Source: Ectocarpus siliculosus
Taxonomy: Eukaryota; Sar; Phaeophyceae; Ectocarpales; Ectocarpaceae
Direction: 5' to 3'
DNA: 20,533 bases
NCBI GenBank assembly: GCA_000310025.1
Contig: FN649751.1
Span: 3,058,766 to 3,079,298, forward strand
Program-made: the position numbers and the translations under genes
Shown: one piece after another, positions 9,566-19,277 of the stretch
Numbering within the stretch: position 1 is the first letter of the stretch
How the letters are laid out: each line of letters begins with the position of its first letter
Notes under the pieces: generated by a model
The model's database searches: none
What the model was told of the DNA's origin: nothing
Seen by the model: the letters and a program-made list of their open reading frames with translations, nothing else

Positions 9566-12500
9566 ATGAGGACGAGAGGGGGCTCGTTGCGGGGTGCCGC
9601 AGCCGAGAATCTGGCTCTCGACAAGCATGCCACTGCACGGAGGAGCCGTCGTCGAAGCACGCGTGCTTTCGGGGACCGACGGAGCGAGAACTTGGTTGCG
9701 GAGGAGGTATCGATCCCCATGGCCGGCGCTGCTGCTGATGACAAGGCTGGAGAGACAGAAGAAGCACACTGCTGTTCTCTCCCTGAGCATGCCACGGGTG
9801 ATGTCGCGGCTGGAGACACCAAGCGTATGTCGCCGTCGGCCGTCGCCAATCGGCAGGAAAAGAGCTGCAACGTCGAGAACCAGCATGTTGTCGAGCGCCG
9901 CCGCTCCGCGAGGTGCTTGTCCATGAGCGCAGCGGTCGCCAGGCAGACCTCGTCCGTGCAGCGGTCTACGCGATCGAGGTCATCGACAGCATCATCGTTC
10001 GCGCCAACCGTACTCACGAACTGTGATGTCAACGTGGCAACTGCCCTGGCCAATACCCAGGCAGATGAGACCGAAAGGGGTCGCGTTGAAGGCAGCACAT
10101 CATCACCACCACCACCACCACCGCCAGCAGTAACAGCAGCACCGGAAGAGCCAGTCAAGCGGTACCCAGCACCATCGGCACCGAGAGCTCAAGCGCCAGC
10201 GCCAGCCCTAGTAGATGCCGAAGACACCCCCCCGGCGTTGGCGGAGCTTACTTCTGCTCCCGCGCTCAAGGTTTGCCCGATAACAACAACAGCACCAAGG
10301 AGGAGGGCGTCAATCCCGTGCCACAGGAGCGAGAAGCACCCGGCGGCGCTGCGGCGTCGGCCTTTTTCAGTAGGGTCCGGTGTTCTCGACAGTCGAAACC
10401 TGTTGATCACTCCACCGGCTTTCGCAGCCCCACAGATCAACCCAGCCATCGGCAGCAACGGGTCGATCGGAGACCCTGGCAAAGCGGTTCCTCGTGGAAG
10501 CTTGGCGGAGCTTGCGGTTGGTGCTACGCCGTTGCGGCAGCAGCTCCCCTCGGCGACAGGGCGGCTGCCCGCCATCACTGTCGTCGAAGACATCGACGTG
10601 GCAAGCCTGCTCGCCGTGCCGGCCCACGCGGCGACTTCCGCGGTGTCGACCTGCTCCGGTGTGCTGGAGGGCTGCAGTCGTGTCCTGGCGCGAGACGAGG
10701 AGCCGACCACGCCTTGCTCGACGGGGTTCGCGCTCGTCGACTACGACACGAGCCCTTCGACAGCGGCAGGGTCATCCCCGGCCGCTGCGGTCCTTGTTGA
10801 CTACGGGGCAAGCCCGCTCGGGGCTCCTCCGGCGGAGGTGGGGACGCCACCTTCGACGACGTGTGCGTCGCTGGCGGCGGCGCTCGTCGACTACGGCATG
10901 ACCCCGTCGGTCTCTCGACTTCGGAAGGAAGACGACAGCAGCCCTTCACCGAGGTTGGACGAAGAGGGGTTTGCTCCGGACCCGGACGACCCAGCACCGG
11001 AGGACGGGGGGCGGGTGGAGGGGAAAGCGCGGGTCACCTCGGATCCAGCTGGGTCTCGTGGCGAGGCCCTCACACGCGGGGAGGAGGAAGAGGAGACGGC
11101 CGATGCCCCTTGTCTTTCTACCCCGGAGGCGGGGGGGACCGTTGAACTGTCGAACCAGGAGCCTATCGCGCCGAAAGAGATCGAGGCAGCTGGGGCTGAG
11201 CCAGTAGAAGCGGTCGCAGAAGACGGGGTAAGTGGGCTGAGCGAAGAGTCTGTCGTCGTTGCACCGGAGGGAAGTTTGGTTGCGGCGGGTGTCGCCGGTC
11301 GTGCGGAGACTCCGGATGATGGCGAAGAGGCAAAGGCTGACGAGATGGCGGCAGCTGTGGCGTCTACAGAGACAGAGGCAGCGAGTAATGCACGGGGCGA
11401 AGATCCGTACGCGGGCATGAGTTCGCGTGACGTTGCCCCGGGAGGTGCTGAGGAGGCCATGGCTGGCGTGGCGGCGGCAGGAATTGTGCCTACAGAGACG
11501 TCGAACGACGCTCAGAGTGAAGCACCGCTCGCGGTGGCCATGGATCTTGATATCAGCGCTGCTCTCGAAATGGTCGTGGCTGGCGTGGTGGCGAGAATGG
11601 CAGTGTCTGCGGAGGAAGATTGCAGTGCTCGGGCTGAACAACCGCTGGCGTCGGTCATGGGACTTGACGCCCCAGGTGCCGTCGAAGAGGCCATCGTCGA
11701 CGAGGTGGTGACACCAACGGTGCCAACCGAGCCAGCAGACGACGAGCAGGGCAGAAATCCACTTGAGGTAGCCGCGGAATCCGACGCACCAGCGATGGCA
11801 GTGCCGGAAGAGATCGTTCCGGAGGTTGCCGAGGAGGTACCGTCGACTGGGCAGCTGGACGTCGACGAAGCTACTGCTGCTCAGCCGGCCATGCTTACGT
11901 GCGAAGGACCGCCGGCGAGCCCGGGAGCAGTGGCCGGCACGGACGTAGCATCGCAGAGCAACGGATCGAGCTCGTCAGTGGAGCATGCTCAGCAGGATTT
12001 GTCTCCTCCGGTGGTACAAGAGGTGCGCGCTGTTCGTCGGTCCACGAGGCGTAGGTCAGTTGCTTTTCCGTCGGCGCCTTGCTTCGAAACGACGCTGAGT
12101 AGCGTCACCGCCGTCAGCGCTGACGCCTGTGGTGACAACCAGGGCATTGAACCCGTCGAGGAGACACGCCCTCCTCATCGCCCGAGACGGCGGCGATCGG
12201 TTGCACCGGAAAAGCCTCGGTCGGTAGAAACACCGGCACCGACACCGGCACCGGCACTAGCACCAGTTCCCGCTCCAGCTCCCCCAGTCATGGATCTTGG
12301 TATCACCGGTGCTCTTGAGGGGGCCGTGGCTGGCGTGGTGGCGAGAACGGCAGTGTCTGCGGAGGAAGATTGCGATGCTCAGGCTGAAGAATTGCGGGCG
12401 TCGGTCATGGGACTAGACGCCCCAGGTGTCGTCGAAGAGGACATCGCCGACGGGGCGATGACGTTAACGGTGCCAACCAAGCCAGCAGACGACGCCCAGG

Positions 12501-14674
12501 GTGGGTATCCACTTCGGATGGCCGCGGAATCCGACGCGGCAGAGACGGCGGTGACGGCAGAGCTCGTTCCGGAGGTTGCCGAGGAGGTACCGTCGACTGG
12601 GCAGCTGGACGTCGACGAAGCTACTGCTGCTCAGCCGGCCGTGCTTACGTGCGAGGGACCGCCGGTGAGCCCGGGAGCTGTGCCTGACATGGACATAGCA
12701 TCGTGGAGGCACGGATCGAGCTCGTCAGTGGAGCATGCTCGGCAGGATTTGTCTCCTCCCCCAGTGGTAGCAGAGGTGCGCGCTGTTCGTCGGTCCGCGA
12801 GGCGTAGGTCGGTTGCTTTTCCGTCGGCGCCTTGCTTCGAAACGACGCTGAGTAGCGTCAACGTGGTCAGCGCTGACACCTGTGGTGACAACCAGGGCAT
12901 TCAACTCGTCGAGGAGGCACGCCCTCCTCGTCGCCCAAGAAGGCGGCGATCGGTTGCACCGGAAAAGCCTCGGTCGGTAGGAGCACCGGCACCAGCACCA
13001 GCACCAGCACCAGTTCCAGTTCCAGCTCCCTCCGTCATGGATCTTCAAATCGCCGGTGCTCCTGAAGAGGCCGTGACTGGCGTGGTGGCGAGAACGGCAG
13101 TGTCTGCGGAGGAAGATTGCGATGCTCAGGCTGAAGAATTGCGGGCGTCGGTCATGGGACTTGACGCCCCGGATACCGTCGAAGAGGCCATCGCCGACGA
13201 GGTGGTGACATCAACGATGCCAAACGAGCCAGCAGACGACGAGCAGGGCGGAGATCCACTTGAGATAGCCGCGGAACCCGACGCGCCCGAGACGGCGGTG
13301 CCGGAAAAGCTCGTTCCGGAGGTTGCGGAGGAGGTACATGTACCGTTGACTGGGCAGCTGGACGTCGACGAAGCCACTGCTCGGCCGGCCGTTTTTGGGT
13401 GCGAGGGACCGCCGGTGAGCCCGGGAGCTGTGGCCGGCACGGACGTAGCATCGCGGAGCAACGGATCAAGCTCGTCAGTGGAGCATGCTCAGCAGGACGT
13501 TTCTCCTTCTCCAGTGGTACAAGAGGTGCGCCCTGTTCGTCGGTCCGCGAGGCGTAGGTCGGTTGCTTTTCCGTCGGCGCCTTGCTTCGAAACGACGCTC
13601 AACAGCGTCAGCGCTGACGCCCGTGGTGACAACCAGGGCATCCAACCCATTGAGGAGTCACGCCCTCCTCGTCGCCCGAGACGGCGGCGGTCCGTTGCTC
13701 CGGAAAAGCCTCCGTTGGTAGGAGCACCCGCACCGGTTTCATCTCCAGCCCCCCCTGCAGACCCCACGTCGTCGGAGTACTCGTCGTCACCCATAGGCTC
13801 CGGGCTCTGTGACGTGCAGTTCGCGTTTCCGGTGCACGAAGGCCGTCCTCCTCCTCGTTCCGGAAGGCGACGATCGATCGCGCCAAAGAAGATCCTCTCA
13901 GCACCAGCAGAAGCTGCAACGTCGACGGCGGCCACAACACCGACAGCGGCGGCGGCGGCGGCGGTGCCACCGTTTGGAGAGGCGACATCGTCGGTGGCGG
14001 CAAAGGAGAAGAGCCTTTCTTCGACCGATGCGGGGCCCAGCGACGACGACCAGAGCAACCTGCCTTCTCAGGAAGGGTCGTCGCAGCCTCGCCGCCCACG
14101 ACAGCGCCGCCAGCCTCTCGCAGCGACGCCGACGGAGCAGCAGCAAATCGCGGCGGCGGTGCTGCCGCCCGTCGGCGTGGCCGACACGGCGGCGTCCTCC
14201 GAGGAACAGGGGACGGCCAGGGCAAGAGGAAAAGCTTCTGCTGCCACTGCCGCTGCCGATGCCGCCGCTCATGCCGCTGCGGCCGCCGCCGCCGCCGCTG
14301 CTGCTGCTGGTGTGCAGCAGGACGAGAGCCTTCCGGAACAGCAGGTTGCCTTGCCGAGGCGTCGCTCGACTAGGCGCAAGTCGATACGGGGCTCGCGGGC
14401 GGGAGGGTCGCTGCTGGAAGAGAACACAGCGGCTCCACAAGTGGGAGCACCCGTCTTCTTGCAAGAGGGGCCGGGTGGCGGTGGCAGCGGCGGTGTCGGC
14501 GGTAGTGGGCGGGCCTTGGTCGTGGAGGCGGAGCGGGGAGGGGCACAGGCCACGACCGACGTTGCCGTGGAGCAGGGGGGAACGGTCATGGCTGGCTTGT
14601 TGAACAAGGTGAGTCCGCCGCGCAAGAGAAAGGTTGATGCTGCTGTACATCAGGTGTTGGCGTGCGTAATATGA
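9566..14674 (+). CDS. large repeat-rich protein with PP1-docking-like and RRxS motifs (function unknown)
   Basis: An open frame of 1702 codons from the first ATG (MRTRGGSLRGAA). I do not recognise the family. Visible layout: a basic Ser/Arg-rich N-terminus; three copies of [A/V]LVDYxxSP-type motifs near residues 389, 409 and 439; an acidic Ala/Glu-rich part; three tandem units of about 250 residues starting at residues 659, 909 and 1158; then poly-Ala and Gly-rich tails. Each unit has RRSxRRRSVAF and RPRRRRSVAP; related RRRSIAP and RRKSIRG sites lie near residues 1437 and 1606. RSVAF fits the RVxF-type PP1-docking pattern and R-R-S-V fits Aurora/PKA sites. Repeat lengths of 750 and 747 bases keep the frame, which supports coding. 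An AAG|GTGAGT donor at 14609, after codon 1681, suggests the last 21 codons and stop are intronic and the gene continues at 15417. If not spliced, the tail gains a PPRKRKVD nuclear-signal-like stretch. Confidence 0.72.
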   Translation: MRTRGGSLRGAAAENLALDKHATARRSRRRSTRAFGDRRSENLVAEEVSIPMAGAAADDKAGETEEAHCCSLPEHATGDVAAGDTKRMSPSAVANRQEKSCNVENQHVVERRRSARCLSMSAAVARQTSSVQRSTRSRSSTASSFAPTVLTNCDVNVATALANTQADETERGRVEGSTSSPPPPPPPAVTAAPEEPVKRYPAPSAPRAQAPAPALVDAEDTPPALAELTSAPALKVCPITTTAPRRRASIPCHRSEKHPAALRRRPFSVGSGVLDSRNLLITPPAFAAPQINPAIGSNGSIGDPGKAVPRGSLAELAVGATPLRQQLPSATGRLPAITVVEDIDVASLLAVPAHAATSAVSTCSGVLEGCSRVLARDEEPTTPCSTGFALVDYDTSPSTAAGSSPAAAVLVDYGASPLGAPPAEVGTPPSTTCASLAAALVDYGMTPSVSRLRKEDDSSPSPRLDEEGFAPDPDDPAPEDGGRVEGKARVTSDPAGSRGEALTRGEEEEETADAPCLSTPEAGGTVELSNQEPIAPKEIEAAGAEPVEAVAEDGVSGLSEESVVVAPEGSLVAAGVAGRAETPDDGEEAKADEMAAAVASTETEAASNARGEDPYAGMSSRDVAPGGAEEAMAGVAAAGIVPTETSNDAQSEAPLAVAMDLDISAALEMVVAGVVARMAVSAEEDCSARAEQPLASVMGLDAPGAVEEAIVDEVVTPTVPTEPADDEQGRNPLEVAAESDAPAMAVPEEIVPEVAEEVPSTGQLDVDEATAAQPAMLTCEGPPASPGAVAGTDVASQSNGSSSSVEHAQQDLSPPVVQEVRAVRRSTRRRSVAFPSAPCFETTLSSVTAVSADACGDNQGIEPVEETRPPHRPRRRRSVAPEKPRSVETPAPTPAPALAPVPAPAPPVMDLGITGALEGAVAGVVARTAVSAEEDCDAQAEELRASVMGLDAPGVVEEDIADGAMTLTVPTKPADDAQGGYPLRMAAESDAAETAVTAELVPEVAEEVPSTGQLDVDEATAAQPAVLTCEGPPVSPGAVPDMDIASWRHGSSSSVEHARQDLSPPPVVAEVRAVRRSARRRSVAFPSAPCFETTLSSVNVVSADTCGDNQGIQLVEEARPPRRPRRRRSVAPEKPRSVGAPAPAPAPAPVPVPAPSVMDLQIAGAPEEAVTGVVARTAVSAEEDCDAQAEELRASVMGLDAPDTVEEAIADEVVTSTMPNEPADDEQGGDPLEIAAEPDAPETAVPEKLVPEVAEEVHVPLTGQLDVDEATARPAVFGCEGPPVSPGAVAGTDVASRSNGSSSSVEHAQQDVSPSPVVQEVRPVRRSARRRSVAFPSAPCFETTLNSVSADARGDNQGIQPIEESRPPRRPRRRRSVAPEKPPLVGAPAPVSSPAPPADPTSSEYSSSPIGSGLCDVQFAFPVHEGRPPPRSGRRRSIAPKKILSAPAEAATSTAATTPTAAAAAAVPPFGEATSSVAAKEKSLSSTDAGPSDDDQSNLPSQEGSSQPRRPRQRRQPLAATPTEQQQIAAAVLPPVGVADTAASSEEQGTARARGKASAATAAADAAAHAAAAAAAAAAAAGVQQDESLPEQQVALPRRRSTRRKSIRGSRAGGSLLEENTAAPQVGAPVFLQEGPGGGGSGGVGGSGRALVVEAERGGAQATTDVAVEQGGTVMAGLLNKVSPPRKRKVDAAVHQVLACVI
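11540..13760 (+). repeat. three tandem coding repeats of about 750 bp
   Basis: Units start at the three ATGGATCTT sequences at 11540, 12290 and 13037, so the periods are 750 and 747 bases. The third ends near 13760. Blocks such as the PSTGQLDVDEATA, SSSSVEHA, RRRSVAFPSAPCFETTL and RRRRSVAPEKP segments are nearly identical in nucleotide sequence. The Pro/Ala linker between units varies in length. The similarity suggests recent duplication or gene conversion. Confidence 0.93.
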
Positions 14675-15416
14675 GGCTGGAGTTCTCTCGTTGGGTGCCA
14701 GAGAATGTGCCCATGTGTATGTATTACGACAACACGCAGAGATCTTGTGTCCTGCAGACGTGTATGTGCCCAGCAGCAATTCAACAAACGGGAGTATATA
14801 TCCGGTAGTCGATGTGGAGGCGTTCGATGGTGGACCACGTGCGTTCCTTTTGTCATTCATCCCGCGTCTGTATGCAATTTTCGGCAGACGGAAAAGTCGT
14901 AGGCCTTGTGACGTACTTCGTACAACTGCGGCAGCTCGTCGATGAGACGGCTGATCGTGCCTCCGCTGGAAGTGATCCCCCGTACGAAAGCGCATGATTA
15001 CACTCGCCTGGCTCTTACAGCTACTCCAGTCTTTTTTCTACAGAGTGATTTTGTTTGGTGTGGTTTGTTGTGTTCTTTTCGTGTTGTTCCGGGACGGACG
15101 GACTGGTTGGAAATAACTCTCTCTCACGCTGTTGTTGGAAACAAGCCACCACATTGGCTCGAACTTACAGCCAAATTACTTTTTCCGACACAACTAGCAG
15201 CTAAATATTCTGCGGTACCTTTGCTGCTCTCCCGACGAGGTGTTCGAAGACGGGTTTGCCACGCGTATTCCCGCACCGCGCTCAGGGGCCCATGCGTGTA
15301 TCACATTTCCGGCGTTACATACTCGGGGTGCTCGCAGTAATCCTCCTGTCGTGACCGCTGTGCCTCCACCCGCTCGCTCGCTCGCTTGCTCACTCCCACG
15401 ACAACAAAACAACAAG
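14675..15416. other. probable intron between the large repeat exon and exon P1
   Basis: Begins, under the spliced model, at GTGAGT (14609) and ends with a CT-rich tract and AACAAG. No repeat or gene recognised. A CTCG-type short repeat lies near 15370. Confidence 0.5.
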
Positions 15417-15579
15417 TGCCTCGAGGCGGCGCTAGCGGAGGTGCCGCAAGGCGACGACGTCCTGCCGCTCCTGCGTGACCTGTCGGACGCGTGGATGGAC
15501 GCGGAAGCGTGCGCCCTCAAGAACACCGACGACGCCGACGACGACGAGATGCACCGGAGGGGCGCCGTGGTGGGGGCAG
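15417..15579 (+). CDS. plus-strand exon P1, unrecognised helical protein
   Basis: Acceptor AACAAG|TGC in phase 0 and donor GGGCAG|GTGAGA in phase 1. Encodes CLEAALAEVPQGDDVLPLLR and then DLSDAWMDAEACALKN with an Asp-rich end. There is no convincing start codon just upstream, and phase 0 matches the donor at 14609. It is therefore most easily read as an internal exon of the gene that starts at 9566. The acceptor is AAG rather than CAG, behind a CT-rich tract. Confidence 0.55.
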
Positions 15580-16316
15580 GTGAGAGGTGGCGTTAAGCTC
15601 CCGGCGTGTGTTTTGTGTTGAGGCGTTGGCCGAGCTATCCGGGGTGAGGACTTGGGGAGTGTTTCGCGTTTTGTTTGTCATGGTGTATGTCGTAGAGTAG
15701 AGGGTACGCAGGTGGCTATGCGCCCCCTCCCCGCCGCCGCCCTCGAACTGTACGGACCGAGGTGTTCCATGCGATAGTTCTGTCGGCTATGGCACTCTAC
15801 TCGGCAGCCCGTTTGTGGGCAACCTTGTTCATACCCCTGTCGGTACTATATGCCGGGACAGGTGGACCACCTGCCGTTTTCCGTCATGTTTTTGGGAGGA
15901 TGAAACTCAACAGAATGAACTCAACAAGTAGCAGTATTGTGTGACCAGAGTTTGAGTTTGAGGAGAGTATCGGAAACAGTTGGGATTTCGTCAAACCTTG
16001 CAAGACGACCAACACTTGCACCGACAGATGCTGCCGCCTGCTGTGCAATGAAACCCCCGGCGACCAACTACCGCACCCCCCGCCCTGCCCACCCTCCCGC
16101 GAAAAACTTACCGCCCGGCCACCGCATCAGCAGCACGAACTGCAGAGGCAACATGTCGACGAGCGGCGAAACAGTACAATACAGCGGGGGCAATCAACCC
16201 AACGCGGCGCTTATCGACAACCCTGTGAGCTTGCTCGAGGTATCGACGAATCCATTCATTCGCTTTCGCCCCGTTGCCTCTCCCCCTCCCCGCGTGTTGT
16301 GCCTCTGCTCCCGCAG
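15580..16316. other. intron between plus-strand exons P1 and P2
   Basis: GTGAGA...CCGCAG boundaries. No convincing coding segment. One weak candidate near 16150 is rejected on phase. Confidence 0.55.
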
Positions 16317-16412
16317 GCAATGCCGGGCCGCCTAGAGTCGTGCGCCTGTGCGCGTTCAACTTTTCCACGGTCGGCATGCCATTGGACACCGCCACCGGAT
16401 CGGAGCTGCAAG
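16317..16412 (+). CDS. plus-strand exon P2
   Basis: Acceptor CTCCCGCAG|GC is strong and donor CAAG|GTATGC is good. Both ends are phase 1, matching P1 and P3. Encodes NAGPPRVVRLCAFNFSTVGM and PLDTATGSELQ. No family recognised. Confidence 0.6.
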
Positions 16413-16690
16413 GTATGCACATTAGAGCTCACTCGATGCGATCGCGCTTAACGTGGTTGTCGTCTCTTTTGTGGCGCGTCTTATTGGGCACTGGGTTGTC
16501 CAAAGGCTTGCACTAATAGGGCACGCTAGTTCTATACACCCACCTCCCCCGTTCCGTTCCGTTTGGTGTTGGTCTGTGCTTAAGAGGTCGAACTCGCCTG
16601 TTTTATTTGTTCGTGCAGACTTTTTTTTTGGTGCTCGTTGATTTTTTGTGCTTTTACTGCGCGCCCCTCTGCGGCAATGTGCACGCGCAG

Positions 16691-17037
16691 CGCTGGAGGT
16701 AGTGCGGTGCCTGCAAGGCGTCGTCACCGCCCTGCACAAAATAGAAAATTTCCACCGGCGTTGTAACTTGGTCCTCAAGACCACCGGAGGCAGCGGCGAC
16801 GAGAGCAACGGTAACAGCCACAGACTCGTCGCGTGGAGAGCGTTTCAGCACGAAGTTCGTGCTGCTGCTGCGAATGGTAATGCTTCAGGAGGAGGAGGAG
16901 GGGCGATAGCAGCGCCCGGCGGAGGAGGAAGGGGCCGTCAAGGACGGCGGCCGTCAGCGGGCATGAAGGAGAAGGAGATGGCCAAGGCGGGCCTTGTCCT
17001 GCTGGGAGAACTGGAGCCCCTAGAGAGAAGCCCCGAG
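16691..17037 (+). CDS. plus-strand exon P3
   Basis: Acceptor CGCGCAG|CG and donor CCCGAG|GTGCGG. Encodes a helical start (LEVVRCLQGVVTALHKIENF, HRRCNLVLK), then LVAWRAFQHEVRAAA, a Gly-rich low-complexity insert, and a second helix (KEKEMAKAGLVLLGELEPLE). The phase is 1 at entry and 0 at exit. The frame runs on past the donor to a stop, as expected by chance in GC-rich DNA. No family recognised. Confidence 0.65.
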
Positions 17038-17866
17038 GTGCGGCGAAGGGATCAGGAGTCGGGGGGTCGCCAGCGGGGACGGGGAGGGGGATGCATGTAC
17101 TTTCGTTTGTTGTTCTCGAGTAGTGGTGATGATGAATCTCTGGGTTAGCAATGGGCTACAATACTACCGCCTGTTGGATTGCACCAGCTATTCATCGGGC
17201 AACAACATGGGTTTTGCTTTGTAGGGGGAAGCGAGAGTGCGTGCGTATGGCATTTAGTCGAGATCAGCGAAAAGCAGTTGGCTGATTATTTTGTGTGCCC
17301 CTGCTGCAAGGCTTCGCGCACGGAACGGAACCTTCTCTCCCTGAAAAGACCGTGAAGAGAAACATACGCAGGCGTCCTTCCAAGGCCGTGCAGTCGTTCG
17401 TGCGAGACCTAGACTACGGGTTCAGAGTTGCTCTCCTGCGGATAGTCATTAGAAAATAGGTCAATAGAAGTGTCCCTGTGCCAGCCTCCCCCCCAACCAT
17501 CACCGAACATCAGAACACTACATGTACACCCGTGCGTGAAATTTAGTACACCCCCCCCCCCCCCCCCCACTCGCGGTTTGATGACCTTTCGCGTGCTGTG
17601 CGGTGTGTCCTGCAGTGCTTTATGGCGCGATTTGAGTAAAACACCCTTTGGGTGGGTCGGTCGTCCAGTGTCGGCTTTTCATGACTTGTCTTTCGCGTAG
17701 GAAACCCTTGGGTCCAGTGCCCTTTTTCTACTGCTGTCACTGTTCAGGAATCTCGTCTCGGTATATCGAAACTATTCCTCCCCCTCCCCCCACATCATAC
17801 GCGTGATTCATACCATACTAGATCTCACCCCCTTACACCGTACGTACTTCTGTTGCTCCTCTCAAG
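17038..17866. other. intron between plus-strand exons P3 and P4
   Basis: Contains the 18-base poly-C tract. Nothing else recognised. Confidence 0.6.
17551..17568. repeat. poly-C tract
   Basis: Eighteen consecutive C bases in the intron between plus-strand exons P3 and P4. Comparable poly-G runs occur at 61-77 and at the right end from 20513. The length of such runs is unreliable in assemblies. Confidence 0.9.
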
Positions 17867-18064
17867 GGTCTTGTCAAGAGTCCGCTGAGGGATCGGCTGG
17901 CGAGCATGCTGTCCTCCCTGATCCGGTTCCACCTCAGGATTCGCCTCGACGCTCCGCCGGAGAGGCTAACCAGGGCCCCCGAGGCCCTCCCATCCTGCGG
18001 GGACCCGTCTTACGCGGAGGCAAAGAGGAGGGCCGAGGTTCTGCCCCCCAGTCACTTCAGCAAG
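17867..18064 (+). CDS. plus-strand exon P4
   Basis: Sixty-six codons between CTCTCAAG|GGT (or an AAG 12 bases later) and AGCAAG|GTGTGT, phase 0 at both ends. Encodes SPLRDRLASMLSSLIRFHLR followed by IRLDAPPERL and a segment ending PPSHFSK. It looks like a folded helical domain. Family not recognised. Confidence 0.65.
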
Positions 18065-19277
18065 GTGTGTGCACGATGGAGATGGAGGGCGGGAGGTCAG
18101 GGGGGGGCACGTCTTAGGTGTTATGACCACTGACCACGCGTCCTCCAGAGGACGGAGCGCGCGCGGGGGGGGGTGCTGGGGTGGGCAGGGTCGTGAAGGT
18201 TCGACGGAGGCCAGTCAGGGGGATGATAAAGCAAGGCTACTGCATGCTGCTGTTTATTGGTGATGTGTTCTTTTGTGGGGTTATGGCAGGGGTCTAACAA
18301 TGCCGAAGTATCGGGGAAACCCTCGGATGGTTGTGTCAAGAGTTTTGCCCAGGGAGGTTCCTAGGAAGTCGTCGGAGAATTTTGTCCGGAAGGACTACAG
18401 TCTGTTGAGGGAGGGAGGGCTCTTGGGGGAGAAGGGAGGGGGGGGTGTACTCATAGTCGTGCATGCCGTAGTCGTTAGACCATTGACCTCGCATCCCTAC
18501 AAAGCCGGGACGGAGCACGCCGGGTTCTCACCGGACCAGGCTATCACATCGCCAAGCGCGAAGCGCCGTGAAGTATTCGGCGAGTCGCATGAAGGGTGGG
18601 CTGCATCCTGCTAAGGGTGTTCGGCATCTTGTGCTTACTTCCTTGCTTATGGATGACAGCTGCGTATGACTTAATTTATGTTCTGGTGCTTTCACTTCCA
18701 GAGACAGTTGGAAGCGCTGTGTAACTGCCTCGAGGGTGCTTGACCAATTTAACACAACGTGCAACTATCCCCTTTGCGCGGAGTGAGGGTTCTCGACCCC
18801 GCACAACATAATGTACTCGACCACCATTCATGGTTACCGTAAAAAAGAAAAACAAAGGCAAAAAAAAAAAGCGGTAACCTGTTGCCGAGCTCACGAAGTG
18901 ATCGGATTGTTTTACAACATCGCTGCCAAGCGACGAAAACCCAACCCCGATGGCAAACACCAGGGGGGGCGGGGGGGGGGGGAATAGACGCTGCTCATCA
19001 GGCAAAAGCCCCCTTTCCCGCTACTTTCAAGGCAGAAGTTAAAAAAAAAATGCCAATAAACTCCAGGTCCCTTGAAAATGATCTGCAGTGACGTTGTCGG
19101 CCCGGTCCTTGCCTGCATTGCTTGTGTAGCGTGCTGCTGAAATTCCCCGTGCGCCGCTTGGTCGTGTGATGGGCTGTCTCCACCGCATCTATCATACCCT
19201 CCTGGCATGCCTTGCCGTGTGTGCGATGCATACGGCATGACTCTGTCGCTCTCTCCTCGCGCGCATCCGGTGCACAG
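18065..19277. other. intron between plus-strand exons P4 and P5
   Basis: Holds G-rich runs (near 18164, 18431 and 18964) and a small inverted repeat, GGTTACCG at 18833 and CGGTAACC at 18872, around an A-rich loop. No gene seen. Confidence 0.55.

Noticed and set aside
8977-10158. 393-residue minus-strand frame overlapping the start of the plus-strand gene
   Set aside because: Only the part below 9360 looks like a protein and is used as PIBF1 exon 1; the rest is the antisense shadow of the plus-strand coding frame.
13898-14995. 365-residue minus-strand frame rich in Arg and Gly
   Set aside because: Antisense of the Ala/Ser-rich plus-strand frame; the triplet bias of GC-rich coding DNA keeps it open.
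16150-16240. Possible exon MSTSGETVQYSGGNQPNAAL
   Set aside because: Its phases do not fit between P1 and P2, which join each other directly, and the protein resembles nothing.
18702-18735. Possible exon RQLEALCNCLE after CTTCCAG
   Set aside because: Its donor leaves one extra base, out of phase with exon P5, whereas P4 joins P5 directly in phase 0.
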